This document shows positions 18,542 through 27,190 of a stretch of 64,000 bases of DNA, piece after piece. Under the pieces are notes generated by a model. It saw nothing but the letters and a program-made list of their open reading frames with translations, was not told where the DNA came from and searched no databases. The DNA is from Pseudomonas sp. MTM4 (lineage in GTDB: Bacteria; Pseudomonadota; Gammaproteobacteria; Pseudomonadales; Pseudomonadaceae). Every line of letters starts with the position of its first letter. Positions within the stretch are counted from its first letter, which is position 1. A program made the position numbers and the translations under genes. The stretch lies in NCBI RefSeq assembly GCF_019355055.1, contig NZ_CP048411.1, forward strand, positions 372,001-436,000. Direction: 5' to 3'.

Positions 18542-19702
18542 ATGGATTCAACCGGTCGATCTAAGGTTCGGGTGGGCATGGTGGGTGGCGGTGAAGGGGC
18601 GTTCATCGGCCAGGTGCACCGACAGTCAATGCGCCTCGACGGCCATATCGAGCTGGTCTGTGGTGCCTTCAGCCGCGATCCCGAAAACAACAGGCGAAGT
18701 GGTGCGGGTCTGCATCTCGACCCGGGGCGTCGCTATGACACCTGGGAGACGCTGCTGGCGGCCGAGCAGGAGCGACCAGCGGATCAGCGCATGGAACTGC
18801 TGGCTATCGTTACGCCTAATCATTTGCATGCGCCTATCGCTGAGGCTGCCTTGCGTGCCGGATTCCACGTGTTTTCCGAGAAGCCGGCGGCGCTGTCGCT
18901 GGCGGATATGCAGGCGCTTGCCGAAGCCCAGGCCGACAGCGGCCGACTGTATGGACTGGCACATACCTACCAGGGATATCCGATGGTCTGGCAGGCGCGG
19001 CATATGGTGCAGGCCGGCGCGCTCGGTCGATTGCGCAAAATCTTCGTCGAATATCCGCAGGGTTGGTTGGGCGAGGATCAAGCAGGGCAAGGCAACAAGC
19101 AGGCGGCCTGGCGCGGTGAGCCAGCTCAGGCGGGACCGAGCGGGTGCATGGGTGACATCGGCATTCACGCGTTCAACCTCGCTGAGTTCGTCAGCGGCCA
19201 GCGCATCGAGCGGTTGTGCGCGGACCTTGGCGTGCATGTCGCGGGGCGGCAGCTCGACGATGACGGTGCGGTGCTGTTCCAGACCGATGACGGCGCAAGC
19301 GGCGTGCTCATCGCCAGTCAGGTCTGCACGGGCGAAGAGAACGCCCTGACGTTGCGCTTGTATGGCGAGCGCGGCGGCCTGGAATGGCGCCAGGAAGAGC
19401 CGAACAGCCTGGTTCATCGGCCACTTGGCGAGGCGCTGCAAGTGCTGCGTGCTGGGGTCGATCAGCGCTGGCTGTGCGATGACGCGCTTCGGCGCCTGCG
19501 CCTGCCCGCCGGACATCCCGAGGGGTATCTCGAAGCGATGGCCAATCTCTATGCCGACTTCGCCACATCCATCCGCTCGGGGCGCGCGCTCGAAGTACCG
19601 GGTATCGATGCCGGCCTGCGTGGCATGGCCTTCATCGAGACGGTCATCGCTAGCCATCACAGCGATGCCAAGTGGACGCCATTCGCCGCTACCGAACGAT
19701 AG
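18542..19702 (+). CDS. Gfo/Idh/MocA family oxidoreductase
   Basis: 386-residue NAD(P)-dependent sugar or cyclitol dehydrogenase. N-terminal Rossmann fold with VRVGMVGGGEGAFIG, the family lysine in HVFSEKPAALS (near residue 117), and a C-terminal alpha/beta domain with the catalytic-type segment MGDIGIHAFNLAEFV. The GG ring after the Rossmann loop (GEGAFIGQVHR) is typical of the subgroup found beside TIM-barrel isomerases. It is first in a rightward operon (9 bases to the next gene) under a LacI operator. Likely oxidises a sugar or glycoside; substrate unresolved. Confidence 0.9.
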   Translation: MDSTGRSKVRVGMVGGGEGAFIGQVHRQSMRLDGHIELVCGAFSRDPENNRRSGAGLHLDPGRRYDTWETLLAAEQERPADQRMELLAIVTPNHLHAPIAEAALRAGFHVFSEKPAALSLADMQALAEAQADSGRLYGLAHTYQGYPMVWQARHMVQAGALGRLRKIFVEYPQGWLGEDQAGQGNKQAAWRGEPAQAGPSGCMGDIGIHAFNLAEFVSGQRIERLCADLGVHVAGRQLDDDGAVLFQTDDGASGVLIASQVCTGEENALTLRLYGERGGLEWRQEEPNSLVHRPLGEALQVLRAGVDQRWLCDDALRRLRLPAGHPEGYLEAMANLYADFATSIRSGRALEVPGIDAGLRGMAFIETVIASHHSDAKWTPFAATER

Positions 19703-19711
19703 GAACTCAAG

Positions 19712-20785
19712 ATGCAGCAACCCATGACATCCAGTGGTATTCGCGGTCCGGCCATTTTCCTTGCGCAGTTTCTCGGCCCGGAGGCGCCATTCGACACGCT
19801 GTCAAACCTGGCGCGCTGGGCGGGCTCGCTCGGCTACTGCGGGGTTCAGCTACCCACGCTTGGCGCACAATGTCTGGACTTGCAAAGAGCCGCCGAGAGC
19901 CAGACCTACTGCGACGAACTGAAAGGACTTTGCGCCGAGGCGGGCGTCGAAATCAGCGAGCTGTCGACCCATCTGCAGGGTCAGCTGGTGGCGGTGCATC
20001 CGGCGTTCGACGGCCTGTTCGATGACTTCGCCCCGCCCGCGCTGCGTGGCAAGCCAAAGGCCCGTACCGAGTGGGCCATCGATCAGTTGCACCTCGCGGC
20101 CAAGGCCAGTCGGCGCTTGGGGCTCAGCGCTCATGCGACGTTTTCCGGCGCGCTGTTATGGCCGTACATGTATCCCTGGCCACAGCGACCGAGCGGTCTT
20201 GTCGAGGAGGGCTTTGCCGAACTGGCGCGGCGCTGGCGACCGGTCCTCGATGCGTTCGAGGAAGCTGGGGTCGACCTGTGCTTTGAGATCCATCCCGGCG
20301 AGGACTTGCACGACGGCGCCTCTTTCGAGCGCTTCCTCGATGCGGTCGACCACCATCCCCGCGCGAAGATTCTCTACGACCCGAGCCACATGCTGCTGCA
20401 GCAAATGGATTACCTCGGTTTCATCGACCGCTACCACGAACGCATCGGCATGTTTCACGTTAAGGATGCGGAGTTCCGTCCGGATGCTCGTTCCGGCGTC
20501 TACGGCGGTTATCAGAGCTGGACCGATCGCCCCGGGCGCTTCCGTTCGCTGGGCGACGGCCAGATCGATTTCAAACAGATATTTAGCAAGCTGACGCAGT
20601 ACGGCTACGAGGGCTGGGCAGTCCTCGAATGGGAGTGCTGCCTCAAGGATGCAGCGCAGGGGGCCGAGGAAGGCGCCCCTTTCATTCGACAGCAGCTGAT
20701 CAACCGCGCCAGCCGGGCCTTCGACGATTTCGCCGGCGTTGCTCGCAGCGCTTCGGCAAACCGCCGTCTGCTGGGACTCGATTAA
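19712..20785 (+). CDS. Sugar phosphate isomerase/epimerase (xylose isomerase-like TIM barrel)
   Basis: 357-residue protein of the AP-endonuclease-2-like TIM-barrel family. Metal-site features are present: CFEIHPGEDLHD (Glu and His), ILYDPSHMLLQQMD, MFHVKDAEF and WAVLEWECC (final Glu). Relatives isomerise or epimerise ketoses or act on 3-keto sugars beside Gfo/Idh/MocA dehydrogenases. GGAA lies 8 bases before the ATG. It probably handles the product of the preceding dehydrogenase. Long form compared with the 270-290 residues of many relatives. Confidence 0.9.
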   Translation: MQQPMTSSGIRGPAIFLAQFLGPEAPFDTLSNLARWAGSLGYCGVQLPTLGAQCLDLQRAAESQTYCDELKGLCAEAGVEISELSTHLQGQLVAVHPAFDGLFDDFAPPALRGKPKARTEWAIDQLHLAAKASRRLGLSAHATFSGALLWPYMYPWPQRPSGLVEEGFAELARRWRPVLDAFEEAGVDLCFEIHPGEDLHDGASFERFLDAVDHHPRAKILYDPSHMLLQQMDYLGFIDRYHERIGMFHVKDAEFRPDARSGVYGGYQSWTDRPGRFRSLGDGQIDFKQIFSKLTQYGYEGWAVLEWECCLKDAAQGAEEGAPFIRQQLINRASRAFDDFAGVARSASANRRLLGLD

Positions 20786-20827
20786 GGCGTTCTCCTGATA
20801 AACGTGCACAACAATAAGGACAAGACC

Positions 20828-22066
20828 ATGAGCACACTCAATGCGCGGCTGAGCCTGATGATGTTTCTGCAGTTCTTCATCTGGGGCGGCTGGTTCGTCA
20901 CCCTCGGCACCTTTCTGGCCAACAACCTGAGCGCGACTGGCGGCCAGATCGGTATGGCGTTCTCGACCCAATCCTGGGGCGCGATACTGGCGCCGTTCGT
21001 GATCGGCCTGATCGCCGATCGTTACTTCAATGCCGAACGCCTGCTCGCCATCCTGCATCTGGTTGGTGCGGTGCTGTTGTTTCAGCTTTATCGGGCCAGC
21101 GACTTCAGTGCGTTCTACCCGTTCGTGCTGGGTTACATGATCGTTTACATGCCCACCTTGGCCCTGGTGAATGCCGTCGCCTTCCGGCAGATGCGTGACC
21201 CCGCGCAGGAGTTCTCGAAGATTCGGGTGTGGGGCACGGTGGGCTGGATCATCGCCGGGCTGGTGATCAGCTTTCTGTTCGGCTGGGATTCGCAGCAAGC
21301 CATCGCGGCCGGTGCGCTACGCAACACCTTCCTGATGTGCGCCATCGCCTCGGCGTTGCTTGGACTGTACAGCTTCAGCCTGCCGAGTACGCCGCCGCTG
21401 GCCCGGCGCGAGCAGGGCGGACTCAAGGAAGCGCTGGGTCTGGATGCGCTCAAACTGCTGAAGGACCGCAGCTTCGCCATCTTCTTCCTCGCCTCGGTGC
21501 TGATCTGCATTCCACTGGCCTTCTACTACCAGAACGCCAACCCTTTCCTCGCGGAAATCGGCGTCGACAATCCGACCGGCAAGATGACCTTGGGACAGAT
21601 CTCCGAAGTGCTGTTCATGTTGCTGCTGCCGCTGTTCATCCAGCGCTTCGGCATCAAGAAGACATTGCTGCTGGGGATGCTTGCGTGGACGTTGCGCTAT
21701 GCGCTGTTCGCCTACGGTAATAACGGTGATCTGCTCTTCATGCTGGTTGCCGGCATCGCCTTGCACGGGATCTGCTACGACTTCTTCTTCGTCTCCGGAC
21801 AGATCTATACCGACGCCAAGGCCGGCGAGACCTACAAAGGCTCGGCACAAGGGCTGATCACCCTCGCCACTTACGGCGTCGGCATGCTCATCGGTTTCTG
21901 GGTAGCCGGAAAGGTCACCGATCACTTCGCGACCATGGACGGCCACGACTGGCAGAGCATTTGGATTTTCCCGGCGGTATTCGCATTGGGGGTCTTCCTG
22001 ACCTTCCTATTCGCCTTCCGCGAACAACGGCCAGCAGGGGTTGAAACGGCTGCCAAAGCGGTCTGA
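20828..22066 (+). CDS. MFS permease, nucleoside:H+ symporter (NHS) type
   Basis: 12-segment inner-membrane transporter of 412 residues related to NupG/XapB: LSLMMFLQFFIWGGWFVTLG at the N-terminus, FSKIRVWGTVGWIIAGL in the middle and YDFFFVSGQIYTDAKAG late. AAGGA stands 8 bases before the ATG at 20828; the GTG at 20804 has no such site. Third gene of the LacI-controlled set, so the cargo may be a glycoside or nucleoside-like compound that the dehydrogenase and isomerase break down. The NHS family also contains members for non-nucleoside substrates. Confidence 0.88.
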   Translation: MSTLNARLSLMMFLQFFIWGGWFVTLGTFLANNLSATGGQIGMAFSTQSWGAILAPFVIGLIADRYFNAERLLAILHLVGAVLLFQLYRASDFSAFYPFVLGYMIVYMPTLALVNAVAFRQMRDPAQEFSKIRVWGTVGWIIAGLVISFLFGWDSQQAIAAGALRNTFLMCAIASALLGLYSFSLPSTPPLARREQGGLKEALGLDALKLLKDRSFAIFFLASVLICIPLAFYYQNANPFLAEIGVDNPTGKMTLGQISEVLFMLLLPLFIQRFGIKKTLLLGMLAWTLRYALFAYGNNGDLLFMLVAGIALHGICYDFFFVSGQIYTDAKAGETYKGSAQGLITLATYGVGMLIGFWVAGKVTDHFATMDGHDWQSIWIFPAVFALGVFLTFLFAFREQRPAGVETAAKAV

Positions 22067-22296
22067 ACTCGAGCGGATCAGACGCCGGTCATTCACGACC
22101 GGCGCTCTCCGAACCGTTGACGCTTGGCCCAGCGCAGCGATGCGATTTACCGGTCCCAAACCCGCCCTGCCAAGACGACCGTCAATCCTATGCGGCCCGC
22201 GTTTGCACAAATCTTCTATGACTGCCGTCTATCTCCTAAGAGAATGCCTGTTCACGGGCCTTCGCCTGTAGCCATTCGTTATCGAAGAGCCAATCC

Positions 22297-23136
22297 ATGG
22301 GTGCCAACAGCTGGGTCGATCTGAAGCTGGATGCTGAAACGGGCATCGAGATCATCCGTGCTCATTTCGAGGGCCATGCCTACGACCCGCATTGGCATGA
22401 CAGCTACCTCGTCGGTTTTACGGAGCAGGGGGTGCAGCAGTTTCGTTGTCGCAAGGTGCTGCATAGCAGTACGGCGGGGCAGGCGTTTTTGCTGGAGCCC
22501 GGGGAAATTCATGACGGCCATGCCCCAGCGCCTGGTGGCTTCACCTATTCGATGCTCTACCTGCAGCCGCAATGGCTTGAAGCCCAGCTGCGGGCGTTGT
22601 TCGAGGACGCGCCTGAGCATTGCCTGCCGAGCTTTGTTGAAACGCTGGCGAGCGGGCCGGATCTGGTGAACCACATTGCCCATGCTTTCCAGGCGCTGCA
22701 CAGCGCAGATTTGCGCATCGTCCGGCACGCGGCGCTGGATGCATTGCTGGAAAAACTGTCCAGCCATGTTCATTGGCGACAGAAAGGGGAGCTGAGTCCG
22801 CGGCTGCCTTCTGTGGCGCTCAAGGCGCGGGATTTTCTGCACGTTCACCTGGATCAGGATATCGGTCTGGATGACCTGGCATTGGCGGTCGATGTAGACC
22901 GCTTCCGCCTTTCCCGCGCGTTCAAGGCGGCCTTCGGACTGGCACCTCACGCTTATCTGGTGCAACTTCGCCTGAGTCTGGCTCGCAAGCTTTTGCGCCA
23001 GGGATTGGCTCCGGCGAGCGTTGCGGTGGAGCTGGGATTTGCCGATCAGAGCCATCTAGGGCGTTGGTTTCGGCGTGCGTACGGGTTGAGTCCCGCTGCC
23101 TATCGCAAGCGCTGCTCAAATCTTCCAGACCGCTAA
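22297..23136 (+). CDS. AraC family transcriptional regulator
   Basis: 279 residues: an N-terminal cupin-like sensor domain (HFEGHAYDPHWHDSYLVGF and the LLEPGEIHDGH loop) and a C-terminal pair of helix-turn-helix motifs (DDLALAVDVDRFRLSRAFKA and VAVELGFADQSHLGRWFRR). The linked LysE-type exporter starts about 95 bases downstream on the same strand, an arrangement common for AraC-controlled amino-acid exporters. Effector unknown. Confidence 0.92.
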   Translation: MGANSWVDLKLDAETGIEIIRAHFEGHAYDPHWHDSYLVGFTEQGVQQFRCRKVLHSSTAGQAFLLEPGEIHDGHAPAPGGFTYSMLYLQPQWLEAQLRALFEDAPEHCLPSFVETLASGPDLVNHIAHAFQALHSADLRIVRHAALDALLEKLSSHVHWRQKGELSPRLPSVALKARDFLHVHLDQDIGLDDLALAVDVDRFRLSRAFKAAFGLAPHAYLVQLRLSLARKLLRQGLAPASVAVELGFADQSHLGRWFRRAYGLSPAAYRKRCSNLPDR

Positions 23137-23231
23137 CGCGCCCCGACGGAACATGGCAGAAACAGTCCATTGGAGTTTCCGCCCATGTTTTCGATCTTCG
23201 AGGTCTTTCATAGCCAGCCGTGCCTCGGTGC

Positions 23232-23831
23232 ATGGCGATGAGTCAGTTTTTGCCTTTCGTGCTCTTTGCCTTGGTGGCATCGATCACACCTGGGCCGACC
23301 AACATTCTGGTGCTCAGCAATAGCGCGCTGTACGGCTTGCGTGCTGCGTTGCCCATCGTGCTGGGCGCCTGTGCCGGTGCGGCTGCCATCGTGCTGGTGG
23401 TCGGGTTGGGGCTGGGCGAGACATTGCTGCGGTTTCCGTTGGCGCAGCAAAGCCTGGCGTGGCTCGGTGTGGCGTGGATCAGTCTGCTGGCGTGGCAGCT
23501 GTTCCGCACTCAGCCCGTCGGCGTGGATAAGGACGGCAGCAGTAAGCGCATCGGGGCCTGGGGCGGAGCGGCGCTGCAATTGGTGAATCCCAAGACCTGG
23601 ATGATGGCGTTCGCTGTCGTTAGCGTATTCACCAGCGCGGGGGCCAGCTCGTTCCGCTATGGCATCTATGCGCTGATTTTCTTTCTCGTCGCCGTGCCTT
23701 GTCTAACTGCCTGGGCCGTACTGGGGCGGGGCGCCGCGCGGTTTCTGACGTCGACGCGCTGGATGCGGCGCTTCAATCAGAGCATGGCGCTGCTGTTGCT
23801 CGTCTCGGCATGGACGAGCTTGTTGGGCTGA
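23232..23831 (+). CDS. LysE/RhtB family amino-acid exporter
   Basis: 199-residue inner-membrane exporter with about six segments. Family features: SITPGPTNILVLSNSALYG near the N-terminus and LVNPKTWMMAFAVVSVF in the middle. Members export amino acids such as lysine, threonine or homoserine lactone. Candidate starts are ATG 23232, ATG 23238 and GTG 23220; none has a strong ribosome site, so the start is uncertain by a few residues. Confidence 0.88.
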   Translation: MAMSQFLPFVLFALVASITPGPTNILVLSNSALYGLRAALPIVLGACAGAAAIVLVVGLGLGETLLRFPLAQQSLAWLGVAWISLLAWQLFRTQPVGVDKDGSSKRIGAWGGAALQLVNPKTWMMAFAVVSVFTSAGASSFRYGIYALIFFLVAVPCLTAWAVLGRGAARFLTSTRWMRRFNQSMALLLLVSAWTSLLG

Positions 23832-24100
23832 CCACAAAGAAGTCGTATGGATTACTCGTTTGCTCGACGCAAGGTGAGTGCAGCAGACCTTCGCTACCGA
23901 AGAAATCGGCAATATCATGCGCACCCGAATCAGACCGAACATGTCTTTATCACGCATGGGGAACCAAAGCCCAAGGGGTGGTGGTCTTAGCGCGTAGATA
24001 AGTGGCGCGGGACCGCGCTTTATTGCTTCGATTGCCTCCTATGCGACCTCTGCGGTTATGCCCGAGGCGACATTATCCAGCCCCTTCAAAGGAACGACAG

Positions 24101-25765
24101 ATGAGCATTGACGTCAACGCAGGACGCCTCCCGCACGAGAATTCCCTGGTCAATCTTCCACGCCTGGTATCCCGTTACTACAGCGAGCGCCCCGATCCGT
24201 CGGACCCAGCGCAGCAGGTTTCCTTCGGGACGTCTGGCCATCGTGGCTCGTCGCTGAAGAATAGCTTCAACGAATGGCACATCCTCGCCACCACGCAGGC
24301 AATCTGCGATTACCGTCGAGAGCAGGGCATCGACGGTCCGATCTTCGTCGGTATGGACACCCACGCGCTGTCTGAACCGGCGTTCGTTTCCGCGCTGGAA
24401 GTACTGGCGGCCAACAGCGTCGAGACGCGCATCGATGCCGGCTGCAGCGAAACCAATGGCGAGCCCGGCTACACCCCGACGCCGGCGATCTCCAACGCCA
24501 TCCTCGAATACAACGCCGGCCGCAGCAGCGGCCTGGCTGACGGCATCGTCATCACCCCGTCGCATAATCCGCCGGCCGATGGCGGCTTCAAGTACAACCC
24601 CACCAACGGCGGCCCGGCCGATACCGGCGTGACCAAGTGGATTCAGGAACGCGCCAACGCGCTTCTGGTCGCCGGGCTCAAGGGCGTGCAGCGAATGGAT
24701 TACGCGCAAGCGCTCAAGGCTCCGACCACCCAGCGCTTCGATTTCATCGAAAGCTACGTGGGCGGCCTGGATCAGGTGATCGACCTCGAAGCGATCCGCA
24801 ATTCTGGCCTGAAGTTTGGCGTCGATCCGCTCGGCGGCGCCGGTGTGCATTACTGGACGCGCATCGCGGAACGCTATGGTCTGCCGCTCGAAGTGCTCTC
24901 CACCCGAGTCGACCCAACCTTCCGCTTCATGCGCCTGGATTGGGACGGCAAGATCCGCATGGACTGCAGCTCGCCACACGCCATGGCCGGGCTGATCGAA
25001 AACAAGGACCGCTTCGACGTCTCCTTCGCCTGCGACACGGACCATGACCGCCATGGCATCGTCGCGCGCTCGGTCGGGCTGCTGAACCCCAATCACTACC
25101 TCGCCGTCGCCATCGAATACCTGTTCACCCACCGCCCCGAATGGAGCGCGCAGGCCGGTATCGGCAAGACGCTGGTCTCGTCCTCGATGATCGACCGCGT
25201 CGCGAAGGGCATCGACCGCCAAGTGGTAGAAGTGCCGGTGGGCTTCAAGTGGTTCGTCGATGGTTTGATGGATGGCAGCTTGGGCTTTGGCGGCGAGGAA
25301 TCAGCGGGTGCTTCCTTCCTGCGCAAGAACGGCGGCGCCTGGTCAACCGACAAGGATGGCCTGATCCTCGGCCTGCTGGCGGCGGAAATCACCGCAGTCA
25401 CCGGCAAGGACCCGGGCGAACGCTACCAGGCGCTGACCGATCGTTTCGGCGCTCCGGTGTACCAGCGCATCGACGCCCCAGCCAACCGTGAACAGAAAGC
25501 CAAGCTCGGCAAGCTGTCCGCCTCTCAGGTCACGGCGGGCGAACTGGCCGGCCAGCCGATCACACAAATCCTGACCGAAGCGCCGGGTAACGGTGCTGCC
25601 ATTGGTGGGCTCAAAGTCGTGACCGATAACGGCTGGTTCGCCGCTCGGCCATCCGGTACCGAGGACGTCTACAAGATCTACGCCGAAAGCTTCGAAGGCG
25701 AGGCGCACTTGAAGCGCATCCAGGAAGAAGCCAAGGCGCTGGTCGACGGCGTGCTGGCAGGGTGA
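24101..25765 (+). CDS. pgm: Phosphoglucomutase (alpha-D-glucose-specific)
   Basis: Interconverts glucose-1-phosphate and glucose-6-phosphate for glycogen, trehalose and envelope sugar metabolism. The 554-residue protein carries all four sites: the phosphoserine loop [16 protein letters not shown] (near residue 149), the Mg loop CDTDHDRHG, the sugar-specificity loop [11 protein letters not shown] and the phosphate loop [21 protein letters not shown] lies 8 bases before ATG 24101; the open frame to 24002 lacks homologous sequence. Stand-alone gene; a hairpin with T-run at 25961-25992 may end its transcript. Confidence 0.96.
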   Translation: MSIDVNAGRLPHENSLVNLPRLVSRYYSERPDPSDPAQQVSFGTSGHRGSSLKNSFNEWHILATTQAICDYRREQGIDGPIFVGMDTHALSEPAFVSALEVLAANSVETRIDAGCSETNGEPGYTPTPAISNAILEYNAGRSSGLADGIVITPSHNPPADGGFKYNPTNGGPADTGVTKWIQERANALLVAGLKGVQRMDYAQALKAPTTQRFDFIESYVGGLDQVIDLEAIRNSGLKFGVDPLGGAGVHYWTRIAERYGLPLEVLSTRVDPTFRFMRLDWDGKIRMDCSSPHAMAGLIENKDRFDVSFACDTDHDRHGIVARSVGLLNPNHYLAVAIEYLFTHRPEWSAQAGIGKTLVSSSMIDRVAKGIDRQVVEVPVGFKWFVDGLMDGSLGFGGEESAGASFLRKNGGAWSTDKDGLILGLLAAEITAVTGKDPGERYQALTDRFGAPVYQRIDAPANREQKAKLGKLSASQVTAGELAGQPITQILTEAPGNGAAIGGLKVVTDNGWFAARPSGTEDVYKIYAESFEGEAHLKRIQEEAKALVDGVLAG

Positions 25766-25844
25766 GGCAACAAGCGCAATCCAGTAGGGACTGATTGTGT
25801 TCGGCGAAAGTGATACAGCCGCTTTCGAGCGAGGTTTTCATTAC

Positions 25845-25913
25845 CGTCCAGCGGCTCGGACATAGGCCTCGCCGGTATGTGTCGCTCTGTGAGCATGTGC
25901 AAAATGCTGGACA
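25845..25913 (+). promoter_or_regulatory. Candidate enhancer (UAS) sites upstream of bdhA
   Basis: Two dyads, CGTCCAGCGGCTCGGACA (25845-25862) and TGTGCAAAATGCTGGACA (25896-25913), fit TGTCCA-N6-TGGACA with one or two mismatches. The same motif occurs three times upstream of the TRAP operon at 34128-34206. They lie about 100-165 bases upstream of a sigma-54-like promoter, the usual place for enhancer-binding-protein sites. Confidence 0.6.
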
Positions 25914-25960
25914 TTGCACAAACCGGCTGAGGGGTAAGGACACCCATCTTCTCGTTCCGA

Positions 25961-25992
25961 ACGCCCGCTATCGCGGGCGTCTCGACCTTTTT
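25961..25992 (+). terminator. Hairpin with T-run after pgm
   Basis: ACGCCCGC-tatc-GCGGGCGT followed within 8 bases by CTTTTT. Suited to end pgm transcription, and it separates the UAS pair from the bdhA promoter. It is about 195 bases beyond the pgm stop. Confidence 0.6.
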
Positions 25993-26011
25993 GCCCGGCC
26001 GCTCGCCGCTC

Positions 26012-26027
26012 TGGCATGGCTTTCGCT
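26012..26027 (+). promoter_or_regulatory. Candidate sigma-54 promoter of bdhA
   Basis: TGGCATGGCTTTCGCT keeps the -24 GG and -12 GC with exact 12-base spacing; it differs from TGGCACG-N4-TTGCW at two conserved positions. It fits with the enhancer-like sites upstream and the adjacent enhancer-binding-protein gene. Expected transcript start near 26038. Confidence 0.5.
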
Positions 26028-26056
26028 CTGGTTTTCCGGTCTCGCTTGTTTCCGTG

Positions 26057-26086
26057 CCGCACCGTCGATGCATTTCGACGGTGCGG
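26057..26086 (+). other. Perfect 12-bp hairpin in the bdhA leader
   Basis: CCGCACCGTCGA (26057-26068), a 6-base loop, and its exact complement (26075-26086). No T-run follows. It would lie about 20 bases into the leader of a transcript from 26038 and so may affect leader stability or act as a protein-binding dyad. Confidence 0.5.
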
Positions 26087-26119
26087 CCGGCGCGATCAGA
26101 ACAATAAGGAAAACCGTAC

Positions 26120-26287
26120 ATGAATGCCCTACGCACACCTATCGGCGGACCAGCCGCCGGCACCCGACCGTCCCGCTTCACCATTATCCCGCCCAGCATG
26201 CTTCGTAACAGCCGCTACTCTGATTGTCATGGTGCCATGTGCACCGCTGCCCTGATCGTTACCCGCAGCAATCGGAGACAGCCATGA
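26120..26287 (+). CDS. Possible 55-residue leader protein overlapping bdhA
   Basis: ATG at 26120 with AAGGA 9 bases upstream; the stop TGA (26285-26287) overlaps the bdhA ATG (26284) as ATGA, which would couple translation. The translation starts MNALRTPIGGPAAG, has no recognised domain, and is rich in Arg, Pro and Ser. The third-codon-position bias is only moderate. It could be a real small ORF or chance; the good ribosome site and exact overlap are the only evidence. Confidence 0.3.
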   Translation: MNALRTPIGGPAAGTRPSRFTIIPPSMLRNSRYSDCHGAMCTAALIVTRSNRRQP

Positions 26288-27054
26288 TTCTGAAAGGCAA
26301 AGCAGCCCTGGTCACCGGCTCGACCAGCGGGATCGGTCTGGGCATCGCCTGCAAGCTGGCAGAGGCGGGTGCCGACGTGATGCTCAATGGCTTCGGCGAT
26401 GTGGAGGCGGCTATCGCCCGAGTGTCCGTCTATGGCACCCGTGTGCTGCATCACTCAGCCGACGTATCCAATGCCGAACAGATCGCCGAGATGGTCAGCC
26501 ACACCGAGCGTGATTTCGGGTCTCTCGATGTGCTGGTCAACAACGCCGGCATTCAGCACGTCGCGCCGGTCGAAAGTTTCCCGGTCGAGCGTTGGGACAG
26601 CATCATCGCCATCAATCTGTCCTCGGTATTCCACACCATGCGTTTGGCGCTGCCGGGCATGCGCGAGCGCAACTGGGGGCGGATCGTCAACATCTCCTCG
26701 GTTCACGGCCTGGTGGCTTCGGCGCAGAAATCGGCCTACGTAGCTGCCAAGCACGGGGTGATCGGCCTGACCAAGACGGTCGCTCTGGAAACCGCATCCA
26801 CCGCAGTCACCTGCAACGCGCTCTGCCCAGGCTGGGTACTGACGCCGCTGGTACAGCAGCAGATCGACAGCAAGACGCAAACTCATGGCGACCCGGCCCG
26901 CGCGACGCGGGAGCTGCTGATGGAGAAACAGCCTTCGCTGGATTTCGTCACGCCCGAGGAGCTGGGTGATCTGACGCTGTTTCTCTGTAGCGACGCCGCC
27001 AAGCAAGTACGCGGCGCGGCCTGGAACGTCGATGGCGGCTGGCTGGCGCAGTGA
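26284..27054 (+). CDS. bdhA: 3-hydroxybutyrate dehydrogenase (SDR)
   Basis: NAD-dependent oxidation of 3-hydroxybutyrate to acetoacetate. The 256-residue short-chain dehydrogenase has the cofactor motif TGSTSGIGLG, NNAGIQHVAPVE, the active-site Ser region NISSVHGLVAS, Tyr-Lys in YVAAKHGVIGLTK, and the family end GAAWNVDGGWLAQ. Length and the C-terminal WxVDGGWxAQ are typical of D-3-hydroxybutyrate dehydrogenases. CGGAG is 7 bases before the ATG. The acetoacetate formed can be activated by ScoAB at 34835-36159. A sigma-54-like promoter and enhancer-type dyads lie upstream. Confidence 0.92.
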   Translation: MILKGKAALVTGSTSGIGLGIACKLAEAGADVMLNGFGDVEAAIARVSVYGTRVLHHSADVSNAEQIAEMVSHTERDFGSLDVLVNNAGIQHVAPVESFPVERWDSIIAINLSSVFHTMRLALPGMRERNWGRIVNISSVHGLVASAQKSAYVAAKHGVIGLTKTVALETASTAVTCNALCPGWVLTPLVQQQIDSKTQTHGDPARATRELLMEKQPSLDFVTPEELGDLTLFLCSDAAKQVRGAAWNVDGGWLAQ

Positions 27055-27190
27055 CGCTGCGGCCTTGATCGACCTTTGCGGCAAGTCTTCACGTTAACGC
27101 ACTTAGGAACGGCGCCTGAGCTCTATGCGCTGGTGAGCAGTTGCGGTTCGCCAATGGTTGGCGCGCTGCCTTCATAAGGATGACGTCTCG

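Noticed and set aside
24002..24100. N-terminal extension of pgm
   Set aside because: Arg/Pro-rich translation unlike phosphoglucomutases; AAGGA precedes the ATG at 24101.
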